A stretch of DNA of 64,000 nucleotides, from NCBI GenBank assembly GCA_028823235.1, contig JAPKBW010000007.1, positions 1 to 64,000 of the forward strand, read 5' to 3'. Source of the stretch: Longimicrobiales bacterium. GTDB lineage: Bacteria; Gemmatimonadota; Gemmatimonadetes; Longimicrobiales; Gaopeijiaceae. Of this stretch, positions 1 to 7,177 are shown piece after piece. The position numbers and the translations under genes are program-made. The notes beneath the pieces are model-generated. The model was not told where the DNA came from. It made no database searches and saw only the letters and a program-made list of their open reading frames with translations. How positions within the stretch are numbered: position 1 is the first letter of the stretch; each line of letters begins with the position of its first letter.

Positions 1-2
1 TG

Positions 3-89
3 ACAGACGCGATGGGTGGGGTCGAGGGGACTCCATATGGCCTGTCGGCTGGACCATTCGAAGTGGACCTAGTGGGATCGGGTTCATGA
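3..89 (+). CDS. C-terminal end of a gene entering from the left (partial)
   Basis: An open frame enters from the window edge and encodes about 28 residues ending in VDLVGSGS before a TGA stop. Its G/C-rich third positions fit the neighbours. It stops 27 bp before the first attC-like repeat, where a plus-strand cassette gene would be expected to end. Nothing identifies the product. It could be a chance open frame. Confidence 0.3.
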   Translation, partial: TDAMGGVEGTPYGLSAGPFEVDLVGSGS

Positions 90-116
90 GGGGCAGGTCG
101 GGAGTCAAGCGGGGCG

Positions 117-173
117 AACTAAGAAGCGGTTGCTACTGAGCGGCCCATGCAACAGGACCGCAAGACGTTAGAA
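117..173 (+). repeat. attC-like site 1 (short form)
   Basis: The left arm reads ACTAAGAAGCGGTTGCTACTG (written here as ACTAAG + AAGCGGTTGCTACTG less the shared AAG) and the right arm GACCGCAAGACGTTAGAA. The central 40-50 bp present in other copies is missing, leaving a 57-bp hairpin. The GTTAGAA end box is intact; the left box is ACTAAG rather than CTAAC. Confidence 0.7.
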
Positions 174-225
174 CGCCACGAGGCCAAGGCTTTGTTTCCC
201 GTCTTCGGTCGGGTGTTCTCTCTCT

Positions 226-1134
226 TCAGCGCGCAGTCGTCAGCCGCTCCGCGAGAGTCCGCAGCCGCTCCCGGGCGTCTGCGTCGTACGCCTGGAGATG
301 CGCGCGAGTCGGTGTCGTCTGATTGAAATAACCGCCGGTCCCGATATCCTCTCCGGCGAGGACATACATCACCGCGTCGACTCCATCATGGACGCTACTG
401 CGAGCCTGCGCGCCGCGGCCCAAGACCATGTCGGTGTCCATCATGGACGCAGGATGCACAGCGTTGGTTGTGACTCCACTGCCTGCTAGCTCCTCGGCGA
501 GATCGAACGTGAGCATGATCTGGGCTAGCTTACTCTGGGCGTAGGCGCGACCATCGCTGTAATCGTCTTCGAGCATCACGTTACCAAAGTCGATCGGCTG
601 CTGGGCGACGGAAGAGACGTGGACGATTCTCGACGGGGCGCTCTGGCGGAGTAGGGGAAGAAGCTCTCGGGTAAGGAGGAAGCTGGAGAGGTAGTTGACC
701 TGGAAGTGAAGCTCGTGGCCGTCGTCGCTAAGTTGCCGAGGGCCTTCCAGCCAGATTCCGGCGTTGTTGACGAGCACGTCGAGGCGGCCGTAGTCACGTT
801 GGATGGCCCTCGCGAGCGCGTTCACTTGTTTTAAGGAGCCGAGGTCCGCGAGATACAAGCGCGCGCTCCCACGCCCCGCGGCTTCGATTTCGGCCACGAG
901 CTCCATCCCCCGCTCGAGGCTCCTGCCGTGTAGGACGACGTGGTCGCCGCTCGCCGCGAGACCCCTGGCTACTTCTCGTCCCAGGCCACCGGTAGAGCCT
1001 GTGACAAATACCACCCGTTGCCCTTCGCTCGGTGAACGGCCTCCGACCGGTTGAAGTTCTTGTCCGGAGGCGGGGAGGGACATGACGAAGCTTGTGGAGA
1101 AAAGCGCGACAGCGACTTGTGCGATCCGGCTCAT
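226..1134 (-). CDS. exported short-chain dehydrogenase/reductase (SDR)
   Basis: A classical SDR-family oxidoreductase of 302 aa, using NAD(P)H on an unknown carbonyl or alcohol substrate. The nucleotide-binding motif TGSTGGLG is at about residues 45-52, NNAG at 123-126, the catalytic Ser in VHVSS near 174, and YAQSK at 198-202. The ATG at 1134 is preferred to one 30 bp upstream because AAGGAG lies 7 nt before it. The first ~25 residues form a hydrophobic leader ending near ASG, suggesting Sec export. That is odd for an SDR, since NAD(P) is scarce in the periplasm; the leader may instead be an anchor. The gene sits between two attC-like repeats but on the opposite strand to them. Family assignment is firm, substrate unknown. 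Confidence 0.9.
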   Translation of the reverse strand: MSRIAQVAVALFSTSFVMSLPASGQELQPVGGRSPSEGQRVVFVTGSTGGLGREVARGLAASGDHVVLHGRSLERGMELVAEIEAAGRGSARLYLADLGSLKQVNALARAIQRDYGRLDVLVNNAGIWLEGPRQLSDDGHELHFQVNYLSSFLLTRELLPLLRQSAPSRIVHVSSVAQQPIDFGNVMLEDDYSDGRAYAQSKLAQIMLTFDLAEELAGSGVTTNAVHPASMMDTDMVLGRGAQARSSVHDGVDAVMYVLAGEDIGTGGYFNQTTPTRAHLQAYDADARERLRTLAERLTTAR

Positions 1135-1245
1135 GAGGGGACTCCTTAGTCGAATGGTCCGCACGAAAGCCTAAGGCATCGACACCTTACGCTCGCCCAA
1201 CATCCTGCCGCGCCGGACAGTGGGCAAGCGGGGAGCACCTGTCTC

Positions 1246-1338
1246 GCCCAACGATGATAGGCGGGCGGGTCACTCGCCTATCGGCTCGCAGCCCTTGTTA
1301 GCAGAAGGGCCGTGCAGTAGAAACGCAGAACGTTGTAG
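1246..1338 (+). repeat. attC-like site 2 (degenerate)
   Basis: The right arm is clear (CGTGCAGTAGAAACGCAGAA then GTTGTAG at 1332-1338). The left box is GCCCAAC at 1246-1252; a second GCCCAAC at 1195-1201 could be the true left end. The left arm is poorly conserved. Confidence 0.55.
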
Positions 1339-1370
1339 AGAATCAGTAAGCCCGGTGGATCATCCAGCGG

Positions 1371-1913
1371 TTAGTTCATCGATGGGTCGTATGGCGTCAG
1401 GGATAATTGCCGGTACGCCGGTCCTTTCCGCTTGAGCACGCTACTCCAGAGCAAGTCTGGCGCGGTGGTGAATACGTCATCCTCAAGAGCGGATTCGATG
1501 ATCCAACTTTCGGCGGCCATCTCTGCCTCGAGTTGACCCGGCCCCCATCCTGAGTAACCCGCGAAGACCCTCGCTCTGACAATACTTGGTTCGATGTCGG
1601 ACTGTACTTGGCCCACAAGAAACCCTACGGACCCGAACACCAGGATATCTGCTGACTCCGGGGTCTTAAACTCGGCCAAAAGCACGGGACTACCCGGCTG
1701 GACTGGGCCACCCTCGAATAGCGACTCACCTGGAGGCACCAGATCGCTCAAAGTGGGGAGCGCATTCTGAACTGAGATGCCAAGAGTCCGATTCAGTACC
1801 ACGCCCAGCGACCCCTCCGAGTTATGCTCCCCAACCAGAACCACGGTGTGGCGGAAGTTCGGGTCGTGCAGACCACCGCTGGAAATTAGCAGGCTGCCGC
1901 GCAGATTCTCCAT
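1371..1913 (-). CDS. YqgE/AlgH family protein (DUF179)
   Basis: A 180-aa member of the YqgE/AlgH family, a compact cytoplasmic fold of uncertain function once linked to alginate regulation. The family signatures are present: N-terminal LRGSLLIS followed by DPNFRHTVVLV, the EGGPVQPG segment near 67-74, and FAGYSGWGPGQLEAE near 117-131. Full length and normal architecture. A GAGG-containing stretch lies just upstream of the ATG. It is encoded opposite to the flanking repeats. This is normally a single-copy housekeeping gene, so finding it between attC-like sites suggests that these repeats do not mark only typical cassette cargo. Confidence 0.92.
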   Translation of the reverse strand: MENLRGSLLISSGGLHDPNFRHTVVLVGEHNSEGSLGVVLNRTLGISVQNALPTLSDLVPPGESLFEGGPVQPGSPVLLAEFKTPESADILVFGSVGFLVGQVQSDIEPSIVRARVFAGYSGWGPGQLEAEMAAESWIIESALEDDVFTTAPDLLWSSVLKRKGPAYRQLSLTPYDPSMN

Positions 1914-2012
1914 TTATGTGCCTCTTGCCGACGGTCGAGCGTGGTGGCCAACGTTTGGGACAACCTAGATGGCGCCCACAGGGTCCGGTAGGATCGCCTA
2001 AGGAGAGATTCT

Positions 2013-2115
2013 GACTAACAAGCAGTTGCTACTGACACGGGTTACAGTTGGGTCGGACACGGATACGCACGGGTCAGCAAGAGTGGCCGGGCAGCAGAAT
2101 CGCAAGACGTTAGAA
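2013..2115 (+). repeat. attC-like site 3 (well conserved)
   Basis: Left box GACTAAC (2013-2019) is followed by AAGCAGTTGCTACTGACACGG; the right arm GGGCAGCAGAATCGCAAGAC ends in GTTAGAA (2109-2115). Length 103 bp. The SnoaL-like gene starts 22 bp after the right end. Confidence 0.85.
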
Positions 2116-2137
2116 AGCACTACAGGGGGACATCCCG

Positions 2138-2578
2138 ATGACATCGACGCAGAGACAAGCTGCGACCCTGCTGCTGATTGCTCTCGCGTCATGCGCGGGA
2201 CCACCGGCTGCGACGGAAGCGGAGGATCGTGAGCAACTCTTGGCACGAATCGAACAGTTCAACGAAGCCATCCGCGAAGGCGATGTAGAGAAGTACACCG
2301 AGGTCTTTGTGGACGACTTCGTATTCACGTGGGCTCCCGACGGACAGATCTACGCTCCGGAGGAAATTTTCCCGAATGTCGTTCCCACTCCGGACCATGC
2401 TCCCAGCGTGGACGAGATCGTCGTTCGCATCTACGGAGACGCCGCGATCGTAAACGTGCGCATGAGGCAGCTGCCCCATGAGGCTGGTGCGCGCGTCACA
2501 TTCAGCTTCGCCCGCGTCGAGGGCGCATGGAAAGTGGTCGCGTATCAGAGCACGAATATCACAGACCCGGCCGGCTAA
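2138..2578 (+). CDS. SnoaL-like (NTF2-fold) lipoprotein
   Basis: A 146-aa lipoprotein with a signal peptide and lipobox ALASC (Cys19), followed by a cone-shaped NTF2/SnoaL-type domain like the DUF4440 group. The sequence shows the N-terminal helix REQLLARIEQFNEAIREGDVE split over residues ~31-51, a strand containing VFVDDFVFTWAPDG, and a terminal FSFARVEGAWKVVAYQSTN. Family members can be enzymes or ligand-binding proteins; no catalytic residues can be assigned here. The start codon is 22 bp downstream of attC-like site 3 and the gene ends 34 bp before site 4, so it forms a textbook single-gene cassette in the repeat orientation. Confidence 0.8.
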   Translation: MTSTQRQAATLLLIALASCAGPPAATEAEDREQLLARIEQFNEAIREGDVEKYTEVFVDDFVFTWAPDGQIYAPEEIFPNVVPTPDHAPSVDEIVVRIYGDAAIVNVRMRQLPHEAGARVTFSFARVEGAWKVVAYQSTNITDPAG

Positions 2579-2611
2579 AGCGGAGAGGTCCGCTGGGTCA
2601 TACTCCGTGTT

Positions 2612-2728
2612 TTCTGAAAAGCAGTTGCTACTGACACGGTTTCGCGGGTAGGCGGGCGGGCCACTCGGCGCCAACTCGCGTACCCTTTGGGGAGGCTGGC
2701 CGTGCAGCAGAATCGCGAGACGTCGGGC
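2612..2728 (+). repeat. attC-like site 4
   Basis: Left arm TTCTGAAAAGCAGTTGCTAC and right arm GTGCAGCAGAATCGCGAGAC are conserved, but both end boxes have drifted (CTGAAA on the left, GTCGGGC on the right). Length about 117 bp. Confidence 0.75.
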
Positions 2729-2796
2729 GGTGCGTGCTCCGATCGGTCACTTGGACCATTCTCGATCGCGTACGTCGAGTGAAAATGGCCCCGCCG

Positions 2797-4224
2797 TTAC
2801 GTCGCGGGTCGGCCCGCCAATCTGTTTAGTATCGTATACCAATGCTCGAGGGCCCCGTAGAACTCTCGCACCCTCACTCGTTCGTTGAGACCGTGCATGA
2901 ATGAATCGTTGTCTTTGAAGAAGGCGCCCATGACGCCGTATGTGGGTATGCCCGAAGCACGAACCACCAATCCGTCGGTCCCGTAGGGCGCCATGTATGG
3001 AATGATTGGTGTGCCTGGGTAGCGGGCCTCAACCGCGGCGGTGACGGCATCCACGACATCGTCCCGAATTGGTGAGGCTGGGCTAGTCTTGGGATCGCCG
3101 AACACCTGGATCGTCAAGCCCGGAGTGGCGGCGATTCTCTCCAAGGTGGTTTGTACCGCAGCAACATCCACCCCGGGAAAGATCCGACAGTTGATAGTTG
3201 CAGTAGCCGACTGGGGCAACGCGTTCTCGGCATGACCAGCGCGGAGCATCGTCGCTATGCAAGTCGTCCGGGTTAGGCCAACGATCTCTGGCTGATGCCA
3301 GAGGATATCCGCAGCCTGTGAATCGTCTGGGTTCTCTGCCAATCGGGCCATGGCCTCACCGACTTCACCCGGCGTGACCGCGGCCGTGCCGTTCAAGTAC
3401 AGTCGCGTGGCCTCGTTGACCATCACGGGGAAGCGGTATGCCTCGACATTGCTGAGCGCGGTCGCCAGATCGTAAATCGCATTGTCGGTCCGAGGGGTGG
3501 AGCTGTGTCCACCTGGATTTGTGACGGTTAGTTCGAACGTGGCGTAGGTTTTCTCAGACGTTTGAATTGCATAGCTAACGGCGTCTCCACTCGCGTCGAG
3601 AACACCTCCGCCTCCATCAGCGTTCAGAGCAAATTCCGCATCTGTCAGCTCTCGGTGAGTTGTTACCATTCGGTGCGCGGACATCATGCCGGTCTCCTCG
3701 TCGCCCGTGAAGGCGATAATGAGGTCCCGCGTTGGCACAAAGCCTTCGGCTCTCAAACGGAGAAACGTGGTAGTGAGGGTGGTGATCCCCATTTTGTTGT
3801 CTGAAGTGCCTCGGCCAAAGAAATAGCCGTCCTCCTCGACGAGCGTGAATGGACTTCGAGTCCAGTCTTGAGGAAGGGCGTCGACCACATCCATGTGTGC
3901 CAGCAGCAGGATCGGGCGCTCTCCTGATGATCCGTCACCCCGGTACCGGACGATTAGCCCGGCTGTCTCTTCTCCCCCTTCGACCTCAAAGGGAAGAACG
4001 TGGACGTCTTCGTCCGGGAATCCTCCCTCGCGAAAGTGACCCGCTAGGTATGCCGCCAGATCCGGAACCTGACCGTGCGTAGCTGCGCTTCGGTATCCAA
4101 TGATCGTTTCGAGGATGCTCAAGGCATCTTGTTGGTACGGCTCTGTATAGTCCGAACTTGAGTCTTGACCCGACAATGTGGCGGGGAGAAAGAGGACCGC
4201 GAGGGCCAATAACGTGCTACGCAT
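2797..4224 (-). CDS. exported M20-family metallopeptidase
   Basis: A 475-aa zinc peptidase of the M20 family (carboxypeptidase/PM20D1-like), probably hydrolysing peptides or N-acyl amino acids outside the cytoplasm. A signal peptide ends near SGQ (residue 20). Metal and catalytic motifs are visible: LLAHMDVV (His110, Asp112), GRGTSDNKMG (Asp142), GDEETG (Glu176-Glu177), NADGGG, and the C-terminal HGLNERV histidine. The dimerisation domain lies between, including NPGGHSS. All expected ligands are present and length is normal. It lies on the minus strand between attC-like sites 4 and 5, with nothing resembling an operon partner. Confidence 0.93.
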   Translation of the reverse strand: MRSTLLALAVLFLPATLSGQDSSSDYTEPYQQDALSILETIIGYRSAATHGQVPDLAAYLAGHFREGGFPDEDVHVLPFEVEGGEETAGLIVRYRGDGSSGERPILLLAHMDVVDALPQDWTRSPFTLVEEDGYFFGRGTSDNKMGITTLTTTFLRLRAEGFVPTRDLIIAFTGDEETGMMSAHRMVTTHRELTDAEFALNADGGGGVLDASGDAVSYAIQTSEKTYATFELTVTNPGGHSSTPRTDNAIYDLATALSNVEAYRFPVMVNEATRLYLNGTAAVTPGEVGEAMARLAENPDDSQAADILWHQPEIVGLTRTTCIATMLRAGHAENALPQSATATINCRIFPGVDVAAVQTTLERIAATPGLTIQVFGDPKTSPASPIRDDVVDAVTAAVEARYPGTPIIPYMAPYGTDGLVVRASGIPTYGVMGAFFKDNDSFMHGLNERVRVREFYGALEHWYTILNRLAGRPAT

Positions 4225-4320
4225 AGTCGTTCTCGGTTCGGACGATGTGAGGAATGCCTGAACATAGGACAGTGTCGTCGCGCGAGTCAGTAGATCGGCG
4301 CGTGGCCTTTTGGGTACACC

Positions 4321-4418
4321 GCCTGACGAGCGTTTGCTGGCCAGGTTTAGAGTCGGGTCGCGCGCGGTGTGCGCGGTCAGCTAGTGTGACGGTGCGGCAG
4401 AAACGCGAGACCTTAGAT
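4321..4418 (+). repeat. attC-like site 5
   Basis: Left box GCCTGAC (4321-4327) with a diverged left arm; right arm GTGCGGCAGAAACGCGAGAC ends in CTTAGAT (4412-4418). Length 98 bp; the GNAT gene begins 27 bp downstream. Confidence 0.7.
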
Positions 4419-4444
4419 CGCACAATCGAGGAGACGAGGCGGGC

Positions 4445-5059
4445 ATGCTACAGGGTCGACCACGAGTCGGAATTTTGCACGCAGATCGAGCGTCCGAGAT
4501 AGTTGACGTACTTTGTGAGACATTCTTCGACTACCCGGTCATGCGGTTCGTCCTTGGGACTTCCGCGGACTACGGTGCGCGGCTTAACGAGCTGATGACT
4601 TTCGATGTGGCCGCGAGAATCGCTTGCGACGAATGGCTTCTAGGCATTGAAGGTCCCTCCGGATTGAGCGCAGCGGCCACCGTTTCGCGGCCAGCGGCTG
4701 AGAGTCCACCGAAGGTGGTGAACTTGCGCGAGAACATGTGGGCGTCGCTTGGCGGCGATGCACGGTCCCGCTACGAATTGTTTACTCAAGCGAGCGCTCC
4801 CTTTGAGGTCGAACAACCACATCTTCATCTCAGTCTGATCGGTGTCCGCAAAGATGTGCGGGGACATGGTCTGGGACGCGGACTACTTGAGGCAGTTCAT
4901 GCGCTCTCAGAAATGGACGATTCCTCAGTGGGTGTAGCGCTGACGACGGAGGTGAAGAGGAACGTCAGCCTCTACGAGCGTTTCGGCTACGAGATAGTGG
5001 GGCAGGCCCGGGTCGAGTCATCGTTCACGACTTGGGGTTTCTATAGGCCTGACGGATAA
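4445..5059 (+). CDS. GNAT-family N-acetyltransferase
   Basis: A 204-aa cytoplasmic acyl-CoA-dependent acetyltransferase. The pyrophosphate-binding motif A, VRKDVRGHGLGRGLL, is at about residues 134-148, preceded by the beta strand LHLSLIGV. The C-terminal NVSLYERFGYEIVGQ matches the motif B region of the family. Substrate cannot be inferred. The start is supported by a GAGACGAGG stretch upstream and by its position 27 bp after attC-like site 5. The gene ends about 25 bp before site 6, again a clean one-gene cassette. Acetyltransferases are common cassette cargo in known integrons. Confidence 0.88.
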   Translation: MLQGRPRVGILHADRASEIVDVLCETFFDYPVMRFVLGTSADYGARLNELMTFDVAARIACDEWLLGIEGPSGLSAAATVSRPAAESPPKVVNLRENMWASLGGDARSRYELFTQASAPFEVEQPHLHLSLIGVRKDVRGHGLGRGLLEAVHALSEMDDSSVGVALTTEVKRNVSLYERFGYEIVGQARVESSFTTWGFYRPDG

Positions 5060-5083
5060 GGAGTTGGGCCACGGCCTGTGAGC

Positions 5084-5178
5084 AGTATAAGTGATCGCTA
5101 CAGTCGCGGATTGCAGATCGGGCGCGCTACACGCTCGTCAAATGGCCGACCGTGCAGTAGCATCGCGAGACGTTAGGA
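5084..5178 (+). repeat. attC-like site 6
   Basis: The left arm (AGTATAAGTGATCGCTAC) is diverged; the right arm GTGCAGTAGCATCGCGAGAC ends in a perfect GTTAGGA (5172-5178). Length about 95 bp. Confidence 0.7.
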
Positions 5179-5200
5179 AGAGTGGAAAGGTCCTTAGAAA

Positions 5201-5887
5201 GTGAAGCGTGTAGCGGTGCCTGTGAATTTTGTCCTGTGGGACCACGACGGTGTGCTCGTTGATACGGAGCCACTTTTCTTCGAAGCCACTGCTCGAGCAC
5301 TGGCGGATCACGGGGTGGCCGTTAGTCACGACAGGTGGGCTGCACTACAGGCTGTTGGTTCGGGCATCGTCCGGCTCCTCGATGAGGCAGAAGGCATCGG
5401 CGTGACTCAGGCCGAGATCCGCCATATCCGTGACGAGATCTATGCCGAGCTACTTTCCCAGCGCGACGTGTTGATCCCGGGAGCCCGCCGTGCCCTGGAA
5501 GAGATTGCCAGATCTTATCGATCTGTCATGGTGACAACTTCGTTGAGGCGCTACATCGATCAGATCCACGGTCAGACCGGCTTGTTGGAACACTTTGAAC
5601 ACATCGTGACGGCAGAGGACTGCTCAAGGCACAAGCCTCATCCTGAGCCGTACCTCCGAGCTATGGATCTGATCGGTGCCACACCCGAAGCCTGTGTTGC
5701 AATCGAGGACTCGCCACGTGGCTTCGCATCGGCCAGGGCGGCAGGGGTTCGCTGTGTTGTTGTTCGCAGCGACTTCATCGGGTCGGGTAGTTTCGATGGC
5801 GCGGAGCGCGTCTTGGACCGGGTGGCCCAGTTTGGCCCCTTTCTGGCTCAGCTCGGAGACGCCGCTGCTGAAGGTGCCGGATCCTAG
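5201..5887 (+). CDS. HAD-superfamily hydrolase, beta-phosphoglucomutase-like
   Basis: A 228-aa HAD phosphatase or phosphomutase with a subfamily I cap. Motif I is WDHDGVLVD (Asp14 nucleophile, Asp16 acid/base), motif II is the VMVTTS stretch, motif III contains KPHPEPY (Lys), and motif IV is AIEDSPRG (Asp ligands). The DGVLVDTEP wording matches the PgmB/Gph-like group, which dephosphorylates or isomerises sugar phosphates. Cytoplasmic, with no signal peptide. It starts 23 bp after attC-like site 6 and ends 28 bp before site 7. All catalytic residues are intact, so it is probably active; exact substrate unknown. Confidence 0.9.
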   Translation: MKRVAVPVNFVLWDHDGVLVDTEPLFFEATARALADHGVAVSHDRWAALQAVGSGIVRLLDEAEGIGVTQAEIRHIRDEIYAELLSQRDVLIPGARRALEEIARSYRSVMVTTSLRRYIDQIHGQTGLLEHFEHIVTAEDCSRHKPHPEPYLRAMDLIGATPEACVAIEDSPRGFASARAAGVRCVVVRSDFIGSGSFDGAERVLDRVAQFGPFLAQLGDAAAEGAGS

Positions 5888-5914
5888 CGCGGCTTTGGGC
5901 GAGACGGGGGATTC

Positions 5915-6012
5915 TCTCTAATAAGCAGTTGCTGCGGACACGGGTTACTGTCGGGTGGTACGCGAAGGGCGCGGTCAGTTAGAATGGCCGCGCAGCTGAG
6001 CCGCGAAAGAGG
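5915..6012 (+). repeat. attC-like site 7
   Basis: Left box CTCTAAT with arm AAGCAGTTGCTGCGGACACG; right arm GGCCGCGCAGCTGAGCCGCG is followed by a degraded end (AAAGAGGAAG instead of AGACGTTAG). The right arm reads in frame into the downstream gene, creating a false N-terminal extension. Confidence 0.7.
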
Positions 6013-6034
6013 AAGCCGGAGAGGTCGCCTGTCT

Positions 6035-6895
6035 GTGAGGAGCATTGTGCGAAGCGTAATGGTGGGAGGATTGGGAGTGCTGGGTGTCATCTCAGCCGTT
6101 GTCGTCGGCTGGTTCATGCTCAACGAGTCATCCCTTGTATTCCCTGGCCAATCTCGGACGGATCTTCCCATCGCGCCGGGAGCGGCGGCCGAGTTCCCCT
6201 GGGACTCCCTTCGAGTGGGAGGGGCAGGTGGCGCCACGACGTTTCTCATTGAGAGTAGTCTTCCGACCGATGTCAGTGGACGGTGGGCGATCTTCTTTCA
6301 TGGAAACGATATGCTCGTCTCCGACTCCGGCGGCAGGTACGCATTGTTGCGGGCAGCTGGGTTCAACGTCCTCTCGGTCGAGTTCCGGGGCTACGGGGCC
6401 TCCAAGGCCTTGGGCAGAGCTGAGGAGCAAGGTACCTACCTCGACGCGATGGCTGGCTGGACATACCTCACAGAAACAAGGGGAGTACGTCCGGACAGCA
6501 TCGTAGTGTATGGCTTCTCCATAGGATCAGGGCCGGCAACATTCCTTGCCGCCCAGGAGGATCTTGCTGGCATAATCACGGAAGGTGCGTTCACGTCTGC
6601 TCCAGACATTGCGGTGCTCAGATATCCGTGGCTTCCGGTACGCTGGCTCATGAAGACTCAGTTCTCGAATATTGAGCGCGCGGACAGTGTTTCGGAGCCT
6701 TGGCTGCTCTTCCACGGCCTTGATGATCAAATTGTCCCGTTCTCACACGCCGGTGCGCTCGCCAAGGCCGCTCCCAATGCGAGGGTTGTTCCGCTGGAGG
6801 CCGGTCATAGCAATGGTGTGACCAAACACCGAGAAACTTTGTTGAATGCGCTTCGGGAATTCGCCATCGAAGTCTTCGGTGAAGCTGGCCGATAG
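6035..6895 (+). CDS. membrane-anchored alpha/beta hydrolase
   Basis: A 286-aa serine hydrolase with an N-terminal membrane helix (GGLGVLGVISAVVVGWF) and an exposed alpha/beta hydrolase domain. Oxyanion-region motif FFHGND, nucleophile elbow GFSIGSG, acid in HGLDDQIVP and histidine in EAGHSNG form a complete triad. It resembles the BAAT/FrsA-like group of bacterial inner-membrane hydrolases; substrate unknown. I take the GTG at 6035 as start because GGAGAGG lies about 10 nt upstream. The longer reading from 5984 would translate attC-like site 7, and an ATG at 6059 is a further alternative. Single-gene cassette. Confidence 0.88.
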   Translation: MRSIVRSVMVGGLGVLGVISAVVVGWFMLNESSLVFPGQSRTDLPIAPGAAAEFPWDSLRVGGAGGATTFLIESSLPTDVSGRWAIFFHGNDMLVSDSGGRYALLRAAGFNVLSVEFRGYGASKALGRAEEQGTYLDAMAGWTYLTETRGVRPDSIVVYGFSIGSGPATFLAAQEDLAGIITEGAFTSAPDIAVLRYPWLPVRWLMKTQFSNIERADSVSEPWLLFHGLDDQIVPFSHAGALAKAAPNARVVPLEAGHSNGVTKHRETLLNALREFAIEVFGEAGR

Positions 6896-6897
6896 CC

Positions 6898-7030
6898 TTC
6901 CGGGATGTTGTCGCCGACGGCGAAGGGAGCGGGATCGTCCACCTCCGTCGTGATCCACTCGGCCTGAGTCGCGTAGAGCTGTTCGCAGTCCTTCCTTGTG
7001 ATTCGGGCATAACTGAGCAGGTAGAGTGAG
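6898..7030 (-). pseudogene. possible gene fragment, minus strand
   Basis: The minus strand encodes a stretch containing RKDCEQLYATQAEWITTEV and DPAPFAVGDNIPEG with strongly G/C-biased third positions, as in real genes of this window. It has no plausible start or stop of its own: the right end runs into attC-like site 8 and the left end into the hydrolase gene. I do not recognise the protein. It may be the remnant of a cassette gene. Confidence 0.3.
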
Positions 7031-7039
7031 CGGGGTGCC

Positions 7040-7141
7040 ACCGAACAAGCGGTTGCCATCGTCACCGGTTACAGTTGAGACGCTCGACCTCGCGGGCAGT
7101 CAACTAGCGCTGCTGCGCAGTGGAATCGCGAGATGTTAGAA
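7040..7141 (+). repeat. attC-like site 8
   Basis: Left box ACCGAAC followed by AAGCGGTTGCCATC; right arm GCGCAGTGGAATCGCGAGAT ends in GTTAGAA (7135-7141). Length 102 bp; the M42 gene starts 37 bp downstream. Confidence 0.82.
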
Positions 7142-7177
7142 GGCTGGCGCTAAGTTGACCCACCCCGAGGGAATCAG

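Noticed and set aside
5984-6034. N-terminal extensions such as MAAQLSRER or MQLNRETL read from the attC-like right arm
   Set aside because: The same QQNRET-like peptide appears wherever a frame crosses a repeat. It is a translation of the palindrome, not a conserved protein motif; downstream starts with ribosome sites were used instead.
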